Positions 16,943 through 26,964 are shown, counted from the stretch's first letter. The stretch: 64,000 nt of DNA from Thermasporomyces sp036564245 (GCA_036564245.1 DATCKU010000054.1:143613-207612), one strand, 5' to 3'. Notes: generated by a model from the sequence alone, not told the origin. A program made the numbers and translations.

Positions 16943-18460
16943 TCACTCAGCTGGCTCGCTCGGCCCGAATGACACCACCTGGTACGCCGCATCCTGGGAC
17001 AGCGCGGGCCCGGAACGTACCTGTCGGAGCAGGGAAGGCGCGACCGGCATCGGGTCGACGTCGTCGTACCCCAGGATCCGCAAGGTGTCCATGTTGGGGA
17101 CGGGGTACTTCACGCCTTCCTCGGTGATGATCACGTAGCTCACCGGGGCGACGTCGGGGCCTGGCTTCAGGGCGAGAACCGCGGCGTGGCCGGCCGGGAT
17201 CAGCACCCGGTCGACCGCTTCCCCGTTGCTGGGCTCGTTCACCGAATCGACGGCGCTTTCGGGAAGGGTCCCCTCGGTCGTGATCTGCGGGTCGGCCCCT
17301 GGCTCGTTGTACCAGAGGCACACGGTGCCGTTCCTACTCCCGAGATTGACGAGCGTCGTCGAGTCCGACGGCAGGTCCGCTGACTGCAGGTCGGGGTCGG
17401 TGGGGCTCAGCTTGTCGCGGAGCTGGTCGGGCGAGATCTGAGTGGGCTCGCTCTGGTCGGTGCCGTCCAGTAGCTGCGCCACACCCTCGACGAAGAGCAG
17501 GTCTGCCTGGGCCTTGCTGATGCGGGCGAAGCCGTCGCTCGTCATCACGTAGTACCTACCGTCACCGGTGCTGAAGACCTGGCCGATGGCAGCCCTTTGC
17601 GTGGTTCCGTCGATGGTCTGGACCGTGAAGTCCGATTCGGCGCCTCGCGACTGGATGAGCGGTCCCTTGAGGGCTGGGCCGGCGGGGACGGCATCGAGGA
17701 AGGCCTTGCCCACGATGACCGGCTCGCTCAACAGGTTGAGCCGGTCGAGTGCCTCGGTCCCGGCCGCGAGGCGTTTGCCGTTGTACAGCAGGTACTGGTC
17801 GCCGTCAGGCGAGGCAACCACCACGGCCTGCCTGCCGAGCGGACGGGCATTGAGGTCGGTGGCGTCCCGGCCGATGACCAGGTCGACGCTGATCTTCTGC
17901 TCTGCGTTGACGGTCTCGGACGTCGAGCAGGTCGCGAGGGGCGACGACTTGACGTTCTCCTTGCGAGGCAATGAGTTGGGCGCGGCCGGGATCCCGATCC
18001 TGGGTCCTCGCGGAGTGTCCTCCAACGACCTCGACGACACGCGGACGATCTCGGGTTCGGCGCCCAGGATGAGCCGCGCCGACGTGTAGTTGACCACCTC
18101 CACGAGGACCTTGTCCTCGCTCCCGTCGCCCGTGGCAGATGAGTCGGACTGCGACTGCTGTCCCGCCTGGCGCGCCCACAGTTCGCTCGCCGGGCGGTAC
18201 AGGTACATCGCGTTGCTGTCCTTGTCGATGATCAGCGCGTTCTCGGAGTTCTTCCACTTGCTCGACGCCGTGTCGGCGAGCCATCCGTACAGCGCCACGC
18301 CAGCGCAGGCGAGCACCCCGACCATGATCCCGGCGAACGTGGACGACGACACCCGCCGCATCGGCTGCTCGAGCGCCTCCGGGTCGTTACCGCACATCGA
18401 GCTCATGACACGGCGCAGCAGGTAACGGTACGCCTGAAGTTGATCGCGTCGAGTCTGCAT
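16943..18460 (-). CDS. eccB: Type VII secretion protein EccB
   Basis: A 505-residue core component of the ESX membrane complex, with most of the protein extracytoplasmic. It begins with the family signature MQTRRDQLQAYRYLLRRV, followed by a conserved MRR segment and a single membrane helix (about residues 41-62). The remaining 440 residues form the repeat-and-central domain region that multimerises on the cell-wall side. The length is normal for EccB. It is transcribed away from eccE, with a shared 267-bp divergent control region, and lies 290 bp upstream of the WXG100 pair on the same strand. Confidence 0.93.
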   Translation of the reverse strand: MQTRRDQLQAYRYLLRRVMSSMCGNDPEALEQPMRRVSSSTFAGIMVGVLACAGVALYGWLADTASSKWKNSENALIIDKDSNAMYLYRPASELWARQAGQQSQSDSSATGDGSEDKVLVEVVNYTSARLILGAEPEIVRVSSRSLEDTPRGPRIGIPAAPNSLPRKENVKSSPLATCSTSETVNAEQKISVDLVIGRDATDLNARPLGRQAVVVASPDGDQYLLYNGKRLAAGTEALDRLNLLSEPVIVGKAFLDAVPAGPALKGPLIQSRGAESDFTVQTIDGTTQRAAIGQVFSTGDGRYYVMTSDGFARISKAQADLLFVEGVAQLLDGTDQSEPTQISPDQLRDKLSPTDPDLQSADLPSDSTTLVNLGSRNGTVCLWYNEPGADPQITTEGTLPESAVDSVNEPSNGEAVDRVLIPAGHAAVLALKPGPDVAPVSYVIITEEGVKYPVPNMDTLRILGYDDVDPMPVAPSLLRQVRSGPALSQDAAYQVVSFGPSEPAE

Positions 18461-18727
18461 CGGATGTCCCTCGTACCCTCACTCGCCACTGAACGACAGG
18501 CCGGCTGACGAGGATCGCACGGCCTGCCCTTCCTGGCGAGATGTGGTCATGGTGGTGCTGTGCGTCCGGCGCCCTGAGAGCTCCGCCCACGTGGCGTCGT
18601 ACGTGGTGTCGTGCCGTGGGCGCAACCCTCACGTGGTGGGTCGTCGGGGTTCGTGGGGGCGAAGCCCACACGGGTGGTGCGACACTACGATATTGCGGCG
18701 AATCGAAACGGAGGGGAGACGCCGGAC

Positions 18728-20017
18728 GTGTCCACCGTACGCGCGCAACCGAGACCCCGGGCGCCGGTGGCGGCGTCTGCCCCGGCCCCTGCCCGACGAC
18801 CGGCGCAACCCAGGACCGTACGTCTGCGCCGGCACTACCCCGGCCGCCATGTGGGCAGCATCTCGGTGGCGTCGATCGTGGCCTGGCAGGTGGCGCTCGG
18901 CTTGGTCGTGGCCGGGTACGTCTACCACCGAGGCTTCGGCCCGTTGCTCATCGCGGGTGTCCTCGTCCTGCTCATCGTCGCAACCTTCACCGTCGTCACG
19001 TGGAACGGCCGCTCGTTGTGGCGTTGGCGACGCGTCCGGGCGGCTTACGCCAAACGCAACCGCAAGGCGCAGGTTGCGCCACCACACGATCCGGCCTTGG
19101 CGCCGCTGCGGGAATGGTTGCCGAGCTTCGAGCTGGCTTCGGTCGCGGGACGCAGGGGCGGCCGGTCGGTCGGCGTTGCGTACGACGGGACGGGCTACGT
19201 CATCCTGCTGGGACCTGACCGCGAAGACCTGATCGCGTCGGCGGATCCGGTCAACGTGCCGTTGCGAGCGCTCATCAACCTCGGCGAGGCCGAAGGTGTC
19301 CGGTTGAGCGCCGCCCAGTTGGTGGTTCGCACGCTCCCCGCGCCGGCTCCGACGCTCGGGCCGTATGGAGCGCAGCTCGCCGCGTCGTACGCCGAGATCA
19401 GCACCGGCTCGACTCCTTCGTCCATGTCGTGGTGGGTGGCGCTGCGACTGGAGCCCTCCCGTGACAGCACCGCGCTGACTCTCGACGGCACCGACCACGA
19501 CGCGATCCGTCGGGCGCTGCGGTCGAGCGTCGGGTACGCAACCAAGGTGCTCTCGTCGTCTGGTCTGCCGTGTCGGCCGTTGGAGGAGACGGAGCTTCGC
19601 GAGGTCCTCACCCTCACTCTCGCGGTCGACCCGCACTACATGCCGCCGTCTCGACGCGAACGCCGCACCCGCGAGACCTGGCGCACCTGGATGTGCGACG
19701 GCACGGCCCACGTGTCGGGCTGGGTGCGGAGCTGGCCACGGTGGGGGCCTCCGGCCTTGACCGATGTCCTCGCCGCGATGGCGAGCATTCCTGTGCTGTC
19801 GGCGACCGCATCGTTGTCGTTCAGTTGGTCGCCGGAGAACGCGGTGCGTTGCTCGTCGTTCGTTCGGGTGTGTGCTCCTGACGCGAAGATGGCGCGTACG
19901 GCGTTCCGCAGGTTGTCCCAGGAGGCGAGCAGGTCGGGAGTCCAGCTGGTCCGCCTCGATGGTGAGCAGTTGCCCGGCGTCCTCGCGACCATTCCGCTGG
20001 GAGGCAGTGCGCCGTGA
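18728..20017 (+). CDS. eccE: Type VII secretion protein EccE
   Basis: A 429-residue EccE homologue. A Pro/Ala/Arg-rich N-terminus of about 40 residues is followed by two adjacent membrane helices (about residues 50-100). A long soluble domain comes next, with the GRxxGxSVGVAYDGxGYV-type segment and SWWVALRLEP typical of EccE. EccE stabilises the periphery of the ESX inner-membrane complex. GTG 18728 is chosen because GAGGGGAG precedes it by about eight bases and earlier in-frame codons lie in promoter-like DNA. Its stop overlaps the next start (GTGA), coupling it to an unknown protein. Confidence 0.85.
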   Translation: MSTVRAQPRPRAPVAASAPAPARRPAQPRTVRLRRHYPGRHVGSISVASIVAWQVALGLVVAGYVYHRGFGPLLIAGVLVLLIVATFTVVTWNGRSLWRWRRVRAAYAKRNRKAQVAPPHDPALAPLREWLPSFELASVAGRRGGRSVGVAYDGTGYVILLGPDREDLIASADPVNVPLRALINLGEAEGVRLSAAQLVVRTLPAPAPTLGPYGAQLAASYAEISTGSTPSSMSWWVALRLEPSRDSTALTLDGTDHDAIRRALRSSVGYATKVLSSSGLPCRPLEETELREVLTLTLAVDPHYMPPSRRERRTRETWRTWMCDGTAHVSGWVRSWPRWGPPALTDVLAAMASIPVLSATASLSFSWSPENAVRCSSFVRVCAPDAKMARTAFRRLSQEASRSGVQLVRLDGEQLPGVLATIPLGGSAP

Positions 20018-20688
20018 GCTACTTCCCCACCATCCCGTCCCACGAGGCTTACGCCGAAGACCTCTCACACCTCACGCTCACGCTGCCGGCCGCGGGTCTG
20101 GTGCTGGGCTCCGGCAACGGGCCGGCCGGCACGTTGGTGGTCCGGCTGTTCCGCAGCGATCCGGTACGGATCTGCGTGGTGTCCGTCGGTCAGCTCGCGC
20201 AGCTCATCGCGTACCGCGCGCTCGCTGTCGGCGCGCACGTCACGGTCGTGACCGACGCGGTGGCGGCCTGGGGCCGGCTGGTGTCGGCGGTGCCGCGCGG
20301 GCCTGGTTGGCTCACGGTCTTGCCGACCGGTGCTCGGGTGACGGCGACGGGAAGCTTGGCGCGACCGTCGCTCGTGATCGACGCGACGCGGGACCATCAG
20401 GCGTTGCCGCGTTGGGAGCAGGGTGACTGGCAGACGTTCCTCTCCGTTCAGTCCACTCTCGAGGCGAACGACGAGACGCGGCTTCGTTCGTACGATCTGC
20501 TGGTGACACAGCGGCTGAGTCCAGAGGCCGCAGAGGTGGCGCGGCGCGGATTCGGTCTGGCTCAGGACAGGGCGCAGTGGCTGCGTGACATGCCGCCGGG
20601 CGTGGTGGCCGTCGCGGCGGCCGGTCAGGTGGCTTTCGGTCAGCTCAGCCTGAGCACGATGGAGCAGCGCCTGTTCATCAACCGCTAG
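20014..20688 (+). CDS. Unknown T7SS-linked protein, coupled to EccE
   Basis: A 224-residue protein without signal peptide or clear membrane helix. Residues 45-130 alternate hydrophobic strands and helices (VRICVVSVGQLAQLIAYRAL, then HVTVVTDAVAAWGRL), suggesting an alpha/beta fold. The C-terminal third is helical and charged. The start lies inside the eccE stop codon (GTGA), so synthesis is tied to EccE and it is probably an ESX accessory or regulatory factor. I recognise no family: it is neither EspG nor EccA nor PE/PPE. A repeat-family hairpin follows it and separates it from convergent eccD. Confidence 0.6.
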   Translation: MSYFPTIPSHEAYAEDLSHLTLTLPAAGLVLGSGNGPAGTLVVRLFRSDPVRICVVSVGQLAQLIAYRALAVGAHVTVVTDAVAAWGRLVSAVPRGPGWLTVLPTGARVTATGSLARPSLVIDATRDHQALPRWEQGDWQTFLSVQSTLEANDETRLRSYDLLVTQRLSPEAAEVARRGFGLAQDRAQWLRDMPPGVVAVAAAGQVAFGQLSLSTMEQRLFINR

Positions 20689-20744
20689 TCCACCTCGATC
20701 TCGGGCGCTTGAAGCGTGCGCATTGCCTTACGTCCTAGGCGTTT

Positions 20745-20815
20745 CGGAGGTGCACCATGTGTCGGCACGTAGTGCACCTCCGACGGACGTAGTGCACATG
20801 GTCATTTTGGGAGCG
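20745..20815 (-). repeat. AATGACCATGTG-box hairpin repeat, copy B
   Basis: On the - strand, CCAAAATGACCATGTGCAC begins 9 bases after the eccD stop and is followed by a perfect 11-bp-armed hairpin (CGGAGGTGCAC at 20745-20755, GTGCACCTCCG at 20772-20782). ACGTAGTGCAC occurs twice, 20 bp apart (20767, 20787). The site sits between convergent genes, where it can serve as a bidirectional terminator. Confidence 0.8.
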
Positions 20816-20817
20816 GC

Positions 20818-22215
20818 TCAGCCGAAGAGGTCGAGGATGCCGCGGTAGACGCCGATGGCGCCCAGCGCGAGCGGCACCACCGACAGGAGCACGATGACCT
20901 CGAGCAGGTCGGTGGCTCGTCCCCAGTACGGCGACAGCCGGCGGCCCGGCATCGTCACCGCCCACACGCCCAGGATGGCGGCGACCAGCAGGCACGGAAG
21001 GCCACCGGCGAACAGGATCAGCAGCGCCTCGTCGGTCTTCGTGAGGCCGTACGCCACCAGCGCGACGCACGCGACACCGCCGCCGATGAGCCAGCGGCGG
21101 TGCGTGCGGCCTCTGAAGTGTCGCGACCGCAGCGCCAAGGCGAGCCCGGTGACACCGGTGAGCGCGACACCGAACACGCCGCCCGATCGGATGAGGTAGA
21201 TGCCGCCGATCACGCACACGACCGTGCTGGCGCCGATGAGGGCGGCGACCAGCTTGTCGGCGGTGACGGCCTGTTGGAGCACGGTGGGGCCGGGGAGGAC
21301 GTCGGTCTGCCGGCGCAAGTCCTCTGCGCTCGTGGGAAGTTGCGGCAAGGGCAGCTTCGCCAGCCTGGCGCAGAGTGTGGGCAGGAAGGGTACGCAGGCC
21401 AGAGCCACCGTGACCGAAACGCCAGCCGCGACAGGCGTTCCGTTCGGCCAGATGAGCACCGCGGCGCTACAGATGGCGCCGACCAGGGCCACCATGGCGG
21501 CGGCGAAGAACCCGTCCCAGCCCGAGACAATGGCGACCGCGGCGAGAGTTGACATGAGCAAGGCGAGCCCGCAGGCCATGAGAAGCTGTGCGGCACCGAA
21601 GCTACCGATCTCCAGCCGTTGTCCACCGAGCGCGACCAGGCCACCGAGCCAGCCATAGCCCACCGCGGCTGCACCGAGCATGGCACCGACGCCGGTTTGG
21701 CCGAACGCCCGGGCCAAGGCGGTGCCGGTCCCCAGCAGGACGACAGATGTCAGCAAGGTGACGACGCTCGGGAACAGCCAGGGCGGACCGCTCTGCAGGA
21801 CGACCAGGCCACCCATGAGGAAGAACGCCGTCGCCACGACGATGGCGGTGTTGCGCGCATCGGACGGCTGCCAGGCGGCCCGACGCTCCCGTGTCGCAAC
21901 CGAGATGGCGTCGGCCACGTCGTCGAAGGTGAATTCCGGAAGCGCGGTCTCGCGGTGGCGCAGATGGAGGATGTCACCGTCGCGAATCCCGAGCCCGGAA
22001 AGCGCGAGCGACGGGTCGAAGGGCTGCTCACCGAGTCGCTGCAGGACCCAACCACCACGCAAGAATGCGGGGTCCTCAGGGTCCTCGCCCGCGTGCCGGA
22101 GCAGGGTGGGGAGCAGGTCGGACAGCGGTGTGTCCGTGGGCAGCGCGAGGTCCATCCGGGTACGCGGCGCGACGACGGTCACCCGGCACAGCTCGACGCC
22201 GCTGTTCGCCTCCAT
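20818..22215 (-). CDS. eccD: Type VII secretion integral membrane protein EccD
   Basis: A 465-residue EccD: residues about 8-85 form a ubiquitin-like (YukD) domain (CRVTVVAPRTRMDLALPTD, then LSGLGIRDGDILHLR), and the rest carries about eleven membrane helices. EccD dimers form the membrane vestibule of the ESX pore and its cytosolic domain contacts EccC. ATG 22215 is supported by GAGGAG six bases upstream; a frame beginning nine codons earlier has no such site. It is oriented opposite to eccE and eccC, unusual for a complex normally encoded by one operon. Confidence 0.92.
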   Translation of the reverse strand: MEANSGVELCRVTVVAPRTRMDLALPTDTPLSDLLPTLLRHAGEDPEDPAFLRGGWVLQRLGEQPFDPSLALSGLGIRDGDILHLRHRETALPEFTFDDVADAISVATRERRAAWQPSDARNTAIVVATAFFLMGGLVVLQSGPPWLFPSVVTLLTSVVLLGTGTALARAFGQTGVGAMLGAAAVGYGWLGGLVALGGQRLEIGSFGAAQLLMACGLALLMSTLAAVAIVSGWDGFFAAAMVALVGAICSAAVLIWPNGTPVAAGVSVTVALACVPFLPTLCARLAKLPLPQLPTSAEDLRRQTDVLPGPTVLQQAVTADKLVAALIGASTVVCVIGGIYLIRSGGVFGVALTGVTGLALALRSRHFRGRTHRRWLIGGGVACVALVAYGLTKTDEALLILFAGGLPCLLVAAILGVWAVTMPGRRLSPYWGRATDLLEVIVLLSVVPLALGAIGVYRGILDLFG

Positions 22216-22518
22216 GTTGATCTCCTCAGCCCGGTCGTGCACTCGTCATGACGATGCCCGTAGCAGAAAAGTAGACGAACCCGGAGATTACCGAGTTCTT
22301 GGTGCGGTGGCTGCTTCGGTACATCGCGTGACCCGCTCAGCGGGAGCTCGACGCGTGCATGTATGCAAGCGGTGGCCGCAGGGGTTCGCTCAAGATCGTG
22401 CACCCGGCTAGCATCGTTTTGACACGGTTCGTCGACGACACGACGTGGTGGGATCGCCACCGACCACCGATCAGCTGACGGCTGACCGACGCATGAGGGC
22501 CGAAGCGAGGTCACGCAG
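22216..22518. other. 303-bp divergent control region between eccD and eccC
   Basis: No gene is visible. A -35-like TTGACA (22419-22424) and a -10-like TAGCAT (22409-22414) occur on the + strand, but they do not form a properly spaced promoter with each other. GTGCATGTATGCAAG near 22350 is a small palindrome. Promoters for both genes must lie here; none can be fixed by eye. Confidence 0.5.
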
Positions 22519-25500
22519 ATGAGCACAGTGCTCTACCGCCGCGCCGGGCGTAAGCCCCCGCCTGCGATGCCGAAGGGCGAAGTGCTGTTCGAGCCACCGC
22601 CCGAGCTGCCCGAGGTGACCCCGACCGGAGCGATGCAGCGGATGTTCGGCATCCTGCCGATGCTCGGCGGCGGCGCGGTCATGGCGTTCATGCTGAGCAG
22701 CAACATGGGCGGCCAGAACAGCATGCGCGTGATCATGGCCGGGGTCATGGGCGTCTCGATGGCCGGCATGTACCTCAGCCAGCTCGGTGGCGGCGGTCGC
22801 GGCGGAGAGCGCAAGCACCAGATCGACGCCGCCCGGCGTGACTACCTCCGCTACCTCGCCCAGCTCCGCAAGCGCGTCCGCACGGCGGCGAACCGGCAGC
22901 GCGAGGCCCTCGAATGGCGCTATCCGGACCCCGACTCGCTGTGGATCCTGCCGCTTTCCAAACGGCTCTGGGAGCGCCGCACAACTGACAACGACTTCGC
23001 GCACGTCCGCGTCGGGCGCGGTGAGCAACGCTTCGTGTTGCAGTTGATCGCCCCCGAGACCAAACCGGTCGAGGACCTCGAACCGGTGTCGGCCGGTGCG
23101 CTGCGGCGGTTCATCCAGACCTACCGCACGGTGCCCGACGTGCCGATCGCCATGAATCTGCGGGCCTTCGCGCACGTCCGCATGGACGGCGACCCCAAGG
23201 CGGTCCGCGACCTGGCCCGCGCGATGATCGCCCACCTGGCGGCGTTCCACGCACCTCACGAGATGGTGATCGCCACCTGTCTCGCCCCCGACCGACGCGC
23301 CGAGTGGGACTGGATCAAGTGGCTTCCTCACGCGCTGCACCCCACGGCGACCGACGGCGCGGGACACGTGCGGTTGGTGAGCTCCTCGCTCGCCGAGCTC
23401 GAACGCATGCTGTTCGACCAGATCGGCAACCGTCCGCTGTTCTCCCCTTCAGCCAAGCCGCTCACCGACCAGCCCCACATCATCGTCCTGACCGATGGCG
23501 GACATGCGAGCCACGACGCGCGGTTCATCACCTCGCCCTTGTCGGGCGTCACCGTCATCGACGTGGCGGGGAACGCGGTACGGCACTTCGGCGAGGGCGT
23601 GATGCATCTCCGCGTGACGCCGGACGAGGTCTACCACGTCACGTTGGAGGTCGACGGTACCCAGAACGAGACCCTTCTCGGGCGGCCGGACGACTGCTCG
23701 CTCAGCCAGGCCGAGTCGTTCGCCCGGCAGCTTGCGCCGCTGCGGTCCGCCCAGCCTGGTGTGGTCGGTGCAGTCGAGGACGAGGAGATCGGGGAAGAGG
23801 AAGAGGTCCACCACGAGCTCGAGCTCATGAGCCTGCTCGGCATCCCCGACGCGTACAACCTCGATCCCGAGGTGATCTGGAAGCCACGGCCACGCGAGCA
23901 ACGGCTGCGGATCCCGTTCGGTTTGACACCTGAAGGCCGACCGGTCGAGCTCGACATCAAGGAGTCGGCGCAGGGAGGTATGGGTCCGCACGGTCTGGTG
24001 ATCGGTGCGACGGGTTCCGGTAAGTCGGAGGTGCTCCGGACCCTCGTCCTCGGCCTCGCAGTCACCCACTCGCCTGACGTCCTCAACTTCGTCCTCGTCG
24101 ACTTCAAGGGTGGTGCGACGTTCCTCGGCTTGGACAGCCTGCCGCACGTCTCGGCGGTCATCACCAACCTCGAGGAAGAGCTCATCCTGGTCGACCGGAT
24201 GCAGGACGCGCTCGCCGGTGAGATGAACCGCCGGCAGGAGCTGCTCCGCGACGCCGGCAACTACGGTTCGTTGCGCGACTACGAAGAAGACCGGGCCAAG
24301 GGCAAGCCGCTCGACCCGTTGCCCACGCTGTGGATCGTGGTCGACGAGTTCTCCGAGCTGCTGTCGGCCAAGCCGGAGTTCATCGACCTCTTCGTGATGA
24401 TCGGTCGACTGGGCCGAAGCCTCGGCGTCCACCTGCTGCTTGCCTCGCAGCGACTGGAGGAGGGGAAGCTCCGCGGGCTCGACACGCACCTGTCGTACCG
24501 CATCGGTCTGCGAACGTTCTCCGCCGGTGAGAGCCGGGTCGTGCTCGGTGTGCCCGACGCGTACGAGCTGCCACGAGAACCCGGTGGCGGTTACCTCAAG
24601 GTCGGCACCGACGACCTCATCCGGTTCAAGGCCTGCTACGTGGGTGCTGTCTACGAGCCGCCGAGCATGCGTGCGGCAGGTCAGAAGCGACCGCCCAAGC
24701 CCGGCGAGCGGCGGTGGGTGCCCGAGGTCACCGCGTACACGACCGACTGGGTGGAGCCGAAGATCGTCGAGATCCCGCCCGATGCGGAGATGGACGAGAC
24801 CTCGACGCACCTCACCTTGACCCAGCAGAACCGCGAGCCGAAGGTGCTGGTCGATCTCGTCGTCGAGCAGCTGCAGCACATGGGCCGGCAGGCCCACCAG
24901 GTGTGGCTCCCGCCGCTCGACGAGCCGCCGACGATCGACCAGCTGCTCCCCGGCCCGATCGAGGTGCACCCCAACCACGGCCTCACGGTCAACTGGGAGG
25001 GTCGCGGGTCGCTGGCCGCGCCGGTCGCTCTTGTCGACAAGCCCTACTACCAGAGGCGCGACCCGCTGTGGCTGGACCTCTCGGGTACTGGCGGCCACGT
25101 CGGCATCGTCGGAAGCCCGCAGAGCGGTAAGAGCACCCTGCTCCGAAGCCTCATCGCGGCGTATGCGCTCACCCATCGGCCGGACGAGGTGCAGTTCTAC
25201 TGTCTCGACTTCGGTGGTGGCACGCTGCCGTCCATGCTCGGCCTCCCGCACATGGGTGGTGTGGCGACCCGGCTCGATCCCGACGCCATCCGGCGTACCG
25301 TCGGCGAGATGACCACGCTGCTGGAGCAGCGGGAGCGGGCGTTCACCGACGCCGGCATCGACTCCATCGCCACCTATCGTCGGCTGCGCCGCGAGGGCCG
25401 GATCGCTCCCGACCGGTTCGCTTCCGACGTGTTCCTGGTGGTCGACGGCTGGGGTACGGTGCGTGCCGAGCACGAGGCCCTCGAGCAGACCATCACCACG

Positions 25501-26589
25501 CTGGCCGCCCGTGGACTCGGTTACGGGATCCACGTGATCGCGACCGCCAACAAGTGGTCGGAGTTCCGGATCGCGATCAAGGACCTGATCCAGACCCGGT
25601 TGGAGCTCAAGCTCGGTGACCCGTACGACTCGGAGATCGACCGCAAGGTGGCTGCGAACGTGCCGGCGAACCGGCCTGGCCGCGGTCTCTCCCCCGACAG
25701 GCTGCACTTCCTGTCGGCGCTGCCGCGCATCGACGGCAAGTCCGACCCCGACACACTCGCCGACGGTGTCAAGGCGATGTGCGACCAGGTGGCCCAGGCG
25801 TGGCACGGACCGCGGGCGCCCGCGGTGCGGTTGCTGCCAGAGGAGCTGCCGTTCAGCGAGCTGCCGCAGCCGGGTGCCGACACGCAGCCGGGTATCCCGA
25901 TCGGGATCGACGAGGACGAGCTGGCACCGGTCTACCTCGACCTCGCCGACGAGGAGCCGAACTTCGTCATCTTCGGTGCAACCGAGTGTGGGAAGTCGAA
26001 CCTGCTCGAGGTCATCACCCGAGGAGTGGTCTCGCGGTACACGCCGAAAGAAGCGAAGGTCATCCTCATCGACTACCGGCGCTCGCTGCTCGACGCGGCG
26101 AGTGGGGAGCACCTGATCGGGTACGCCGCCTCGTCGGACGCGGCGACCAAGTTGATGAAGGACGTCGCTGCCGCGCTGCGGAAGCGGTTGCCGGGCCCGG
26201 ACGTCACGCCCGAACAGCTGCGTAACCGGTCCTGGTGGTCAGGTTCCGATCTCTACCTGATCGTGGACGACTACGAGCTCGTCGCCACGTCGACGGGTAA
26301 CCCGCTGGCACCGATCGCCGACCTGGTGAGCCAGGCAAGTGACATCGGCCTGCACGTGATCCTGGCGCGCGGGTTCGGCGGCGCCGGTCGCGCGATGTTC
26401 GACCCGATCATCCAGCGGATCCGCGACATGGGTAACCCCGGGTTGATCATGTCCGGTAACCGCGACGAGGGTGCGTTGTGGGGTGGCGTCCGTGGTGCGC
26501 CGCTGCCTCCTGGTCGAGGCACGCTGGTCAGCCGCCGGCTCGGTACGAAGCTGATCCAGACCGCGTACCTCGCCAAGGAACGCCGCTAA
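22519..26589 (+). CDS. eccC: Type VII secretion ATPase EccC (EccCa-EccCb fused)
   Basis: A 1356-residue motor and substrate receptor of the ESX system, with all domains in one chain. Two membrane helices lie at about residues 37-80. Three FtsK/SpoIIIE ATPase domains follow, with Walker A motifs GATGSGKS (496-503), GSPQSGKS (about 865-872) and GATECGKS (about 1153-1160). The first domain has a complete Walker B with catalytic Glu (WIVVDEFSE, about 605-613). The second (LVVDGW) and third (LIVDDY) lack it, as in characterised EccC, where domains 2-3 bind WXG100 signal sequences. It is a monocistronic + strand unit. Confidence 0.96.
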   Translation: MSTVLYRRAGRKPPPAMPKGEVLFEPPPELPEVTPTGAMQRMFGILPMLGGGAVMAFMLSSNMGGQNSMRVIMAGVMGVSMAGMYLSQLGGGGRGGERKHQIDAARRDYLRYLAQLRKRVRTAANRQREALEWRYPDPDSLWILPLSKRLWERRTTDNDFAHVRVGRGEQRFVLQLIAPETKPVEDLEPVSAGALRRFIQTYRTVPDVPIAMNLRAFAHVRMDGDPKAVRDLARAMIAHLAAFHAPHEMVIATCLAPDRRAEWDWIKWLPHALHPTATDGAGHVRLVSSSLAELERMLFDQIGNRPLFSPSAKPLTDQPHIIVLTDGGHASHDARFITSPLSGVTVIDVAGNAVRHFGEGVMHLRVTPDEVYHVTLEVDGTQNETLLGRPDDCSLSQAESFARQLAPLRSAQPGVVGAVEDEEIGEEEEVHHELELMSLLGIPDAYNLDPEVIWKPRPREQRLRIPFGLTPEGRPVELDIKESAQGGMGPHGLVIGATGSGKSEVLRTLVLGLAVTHSPDVLNFVLVDFKGGATFLGLDSLPHVSAVITNLEEELILVDRMQDALAGEMNRRQELLRDAGNYGSLRDYEEDRAKGKPLDPLPTLWIVVDEFSELLSAKPEFIDLFVMIGRLGRSLGVHLLLASQRLEEGKLRGLDTHLSYRIGLRTFSAGESRVVLGVPDAYELPREPGGGYLKVGTDDLIRFKACYVGAVYEPPSMRAAGQKRPPKPGERRWVPEVTAYTTDWVEPKIVEIPPDAEMDETSTHLTLTQQNREPKVLVDLVVEQLQHMGRQAHQVWLPPLDEPPTIDQLLPGPIEVHPNHGLTVNWEGRGSLAAPVALVDKPYYQRRDPLWLDLSGTGGHVGIVGSPQSGKSTLLRSLIAAYALTHRPDEVQFYCLDFGGGTLPSMLGLPHMGGVATRLDPDAIRRTVGEMTTLLEQRERAFTDAGIDSIATYRRLRREGRIAPDRFASDVFLVVDGWGTVRAEHEALEQTITTLAARGLGYGIHVIATANKWSEFRIAIKDLIQTRLELKLGDPYDSEIDRKVAANVPANRPGRGLSPDRLHFLSALPRIDGKSDPDTLADGVKAMCDQVAQAWHGPRAPAVRLLPEELPFSELPQPGADTQPGIPIGIDEDELAPVYLDLADEEPNFVIFGATECGKSNLLEVITRGVVSRYTPKEAKVILIDYRRSLLDAASGEHLIGYAASSDAATKLMKDVAAALRKRLPGPDVTPEQLRNRSWWSGSDLYLIVDDYELVATSTGNPLAPIADLVSQASDIGLHVILARGFGGAGRAMFDPIIQRIRDMGNPGLIMSGNRDEGALWGGVRGAPLPPGRGTLVSRRLGTKLIQTAYLAKERR

Positions 26590-26964
26590 CCCGCCGACAA
26601 AGACCGCTCACCTCTGACAATGACCACGTGAGGTGCGGCATTGACCCCTTTAAGTGGCGGGTATGCCCCGGTGAGGTCCAGGAGGCCGTGGGGCGCAATG
26701 TCGCAGGTCATCGACACTCTGCTCGACGCGGGTGTGCCGGCAGACGCGCTGGGAGTGCAGGCGGATCTGCCGGCAAGAGGGCCGGGACGTAGGTCGTGGT
26801 GAGTGGTCCGTCGTCATGTCGGTGATGCTGCCGGTCCGGGACCGGGATGTGATCCATCGCCGGTGGCGGACGCGATAGCACGTGCAGGTGCGCGGGTTGG
26901 CCGACGCTCAGGAGAACGGCGCCTGCAGCTGGCGTGCCGGGCGGAGGGCAGCGCCGTCGGGAGA
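26590..26964. other. 375-bp region after eccC with repeat units and a possible 34-codon frame
   Basis: Right after the eccC stop are three degenerate units of the AATGACC repeat family. A 34-codon frame (ATG 26698 to TGA 26802, starting MSQVIDTLLDAG) is preceded by AGGAGG, but 13 bases away. It has no recognisable family and may be a gene remnant. The rest, up to the mycP stop, shows no feature. Confidence 0.5.
26596..26645 (+). repeat. Degenerate AATGACC repeat units, copy E
   Basis: Three GACC-centred units at 26602, 26622 and 26643 (about 20-bp period) include CAATGACCACGTGAGGTGC. They directly follow the eccC stop, like the array after the sulfotransferase gene. Confidence 0.55.

Noticed and set aside
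23449..26112. 887-codon - strand frame inside eccC
   Set aside because: It is antisense to three intact FtsK-type ATPase domains, and its own translation has no recognisable domain.
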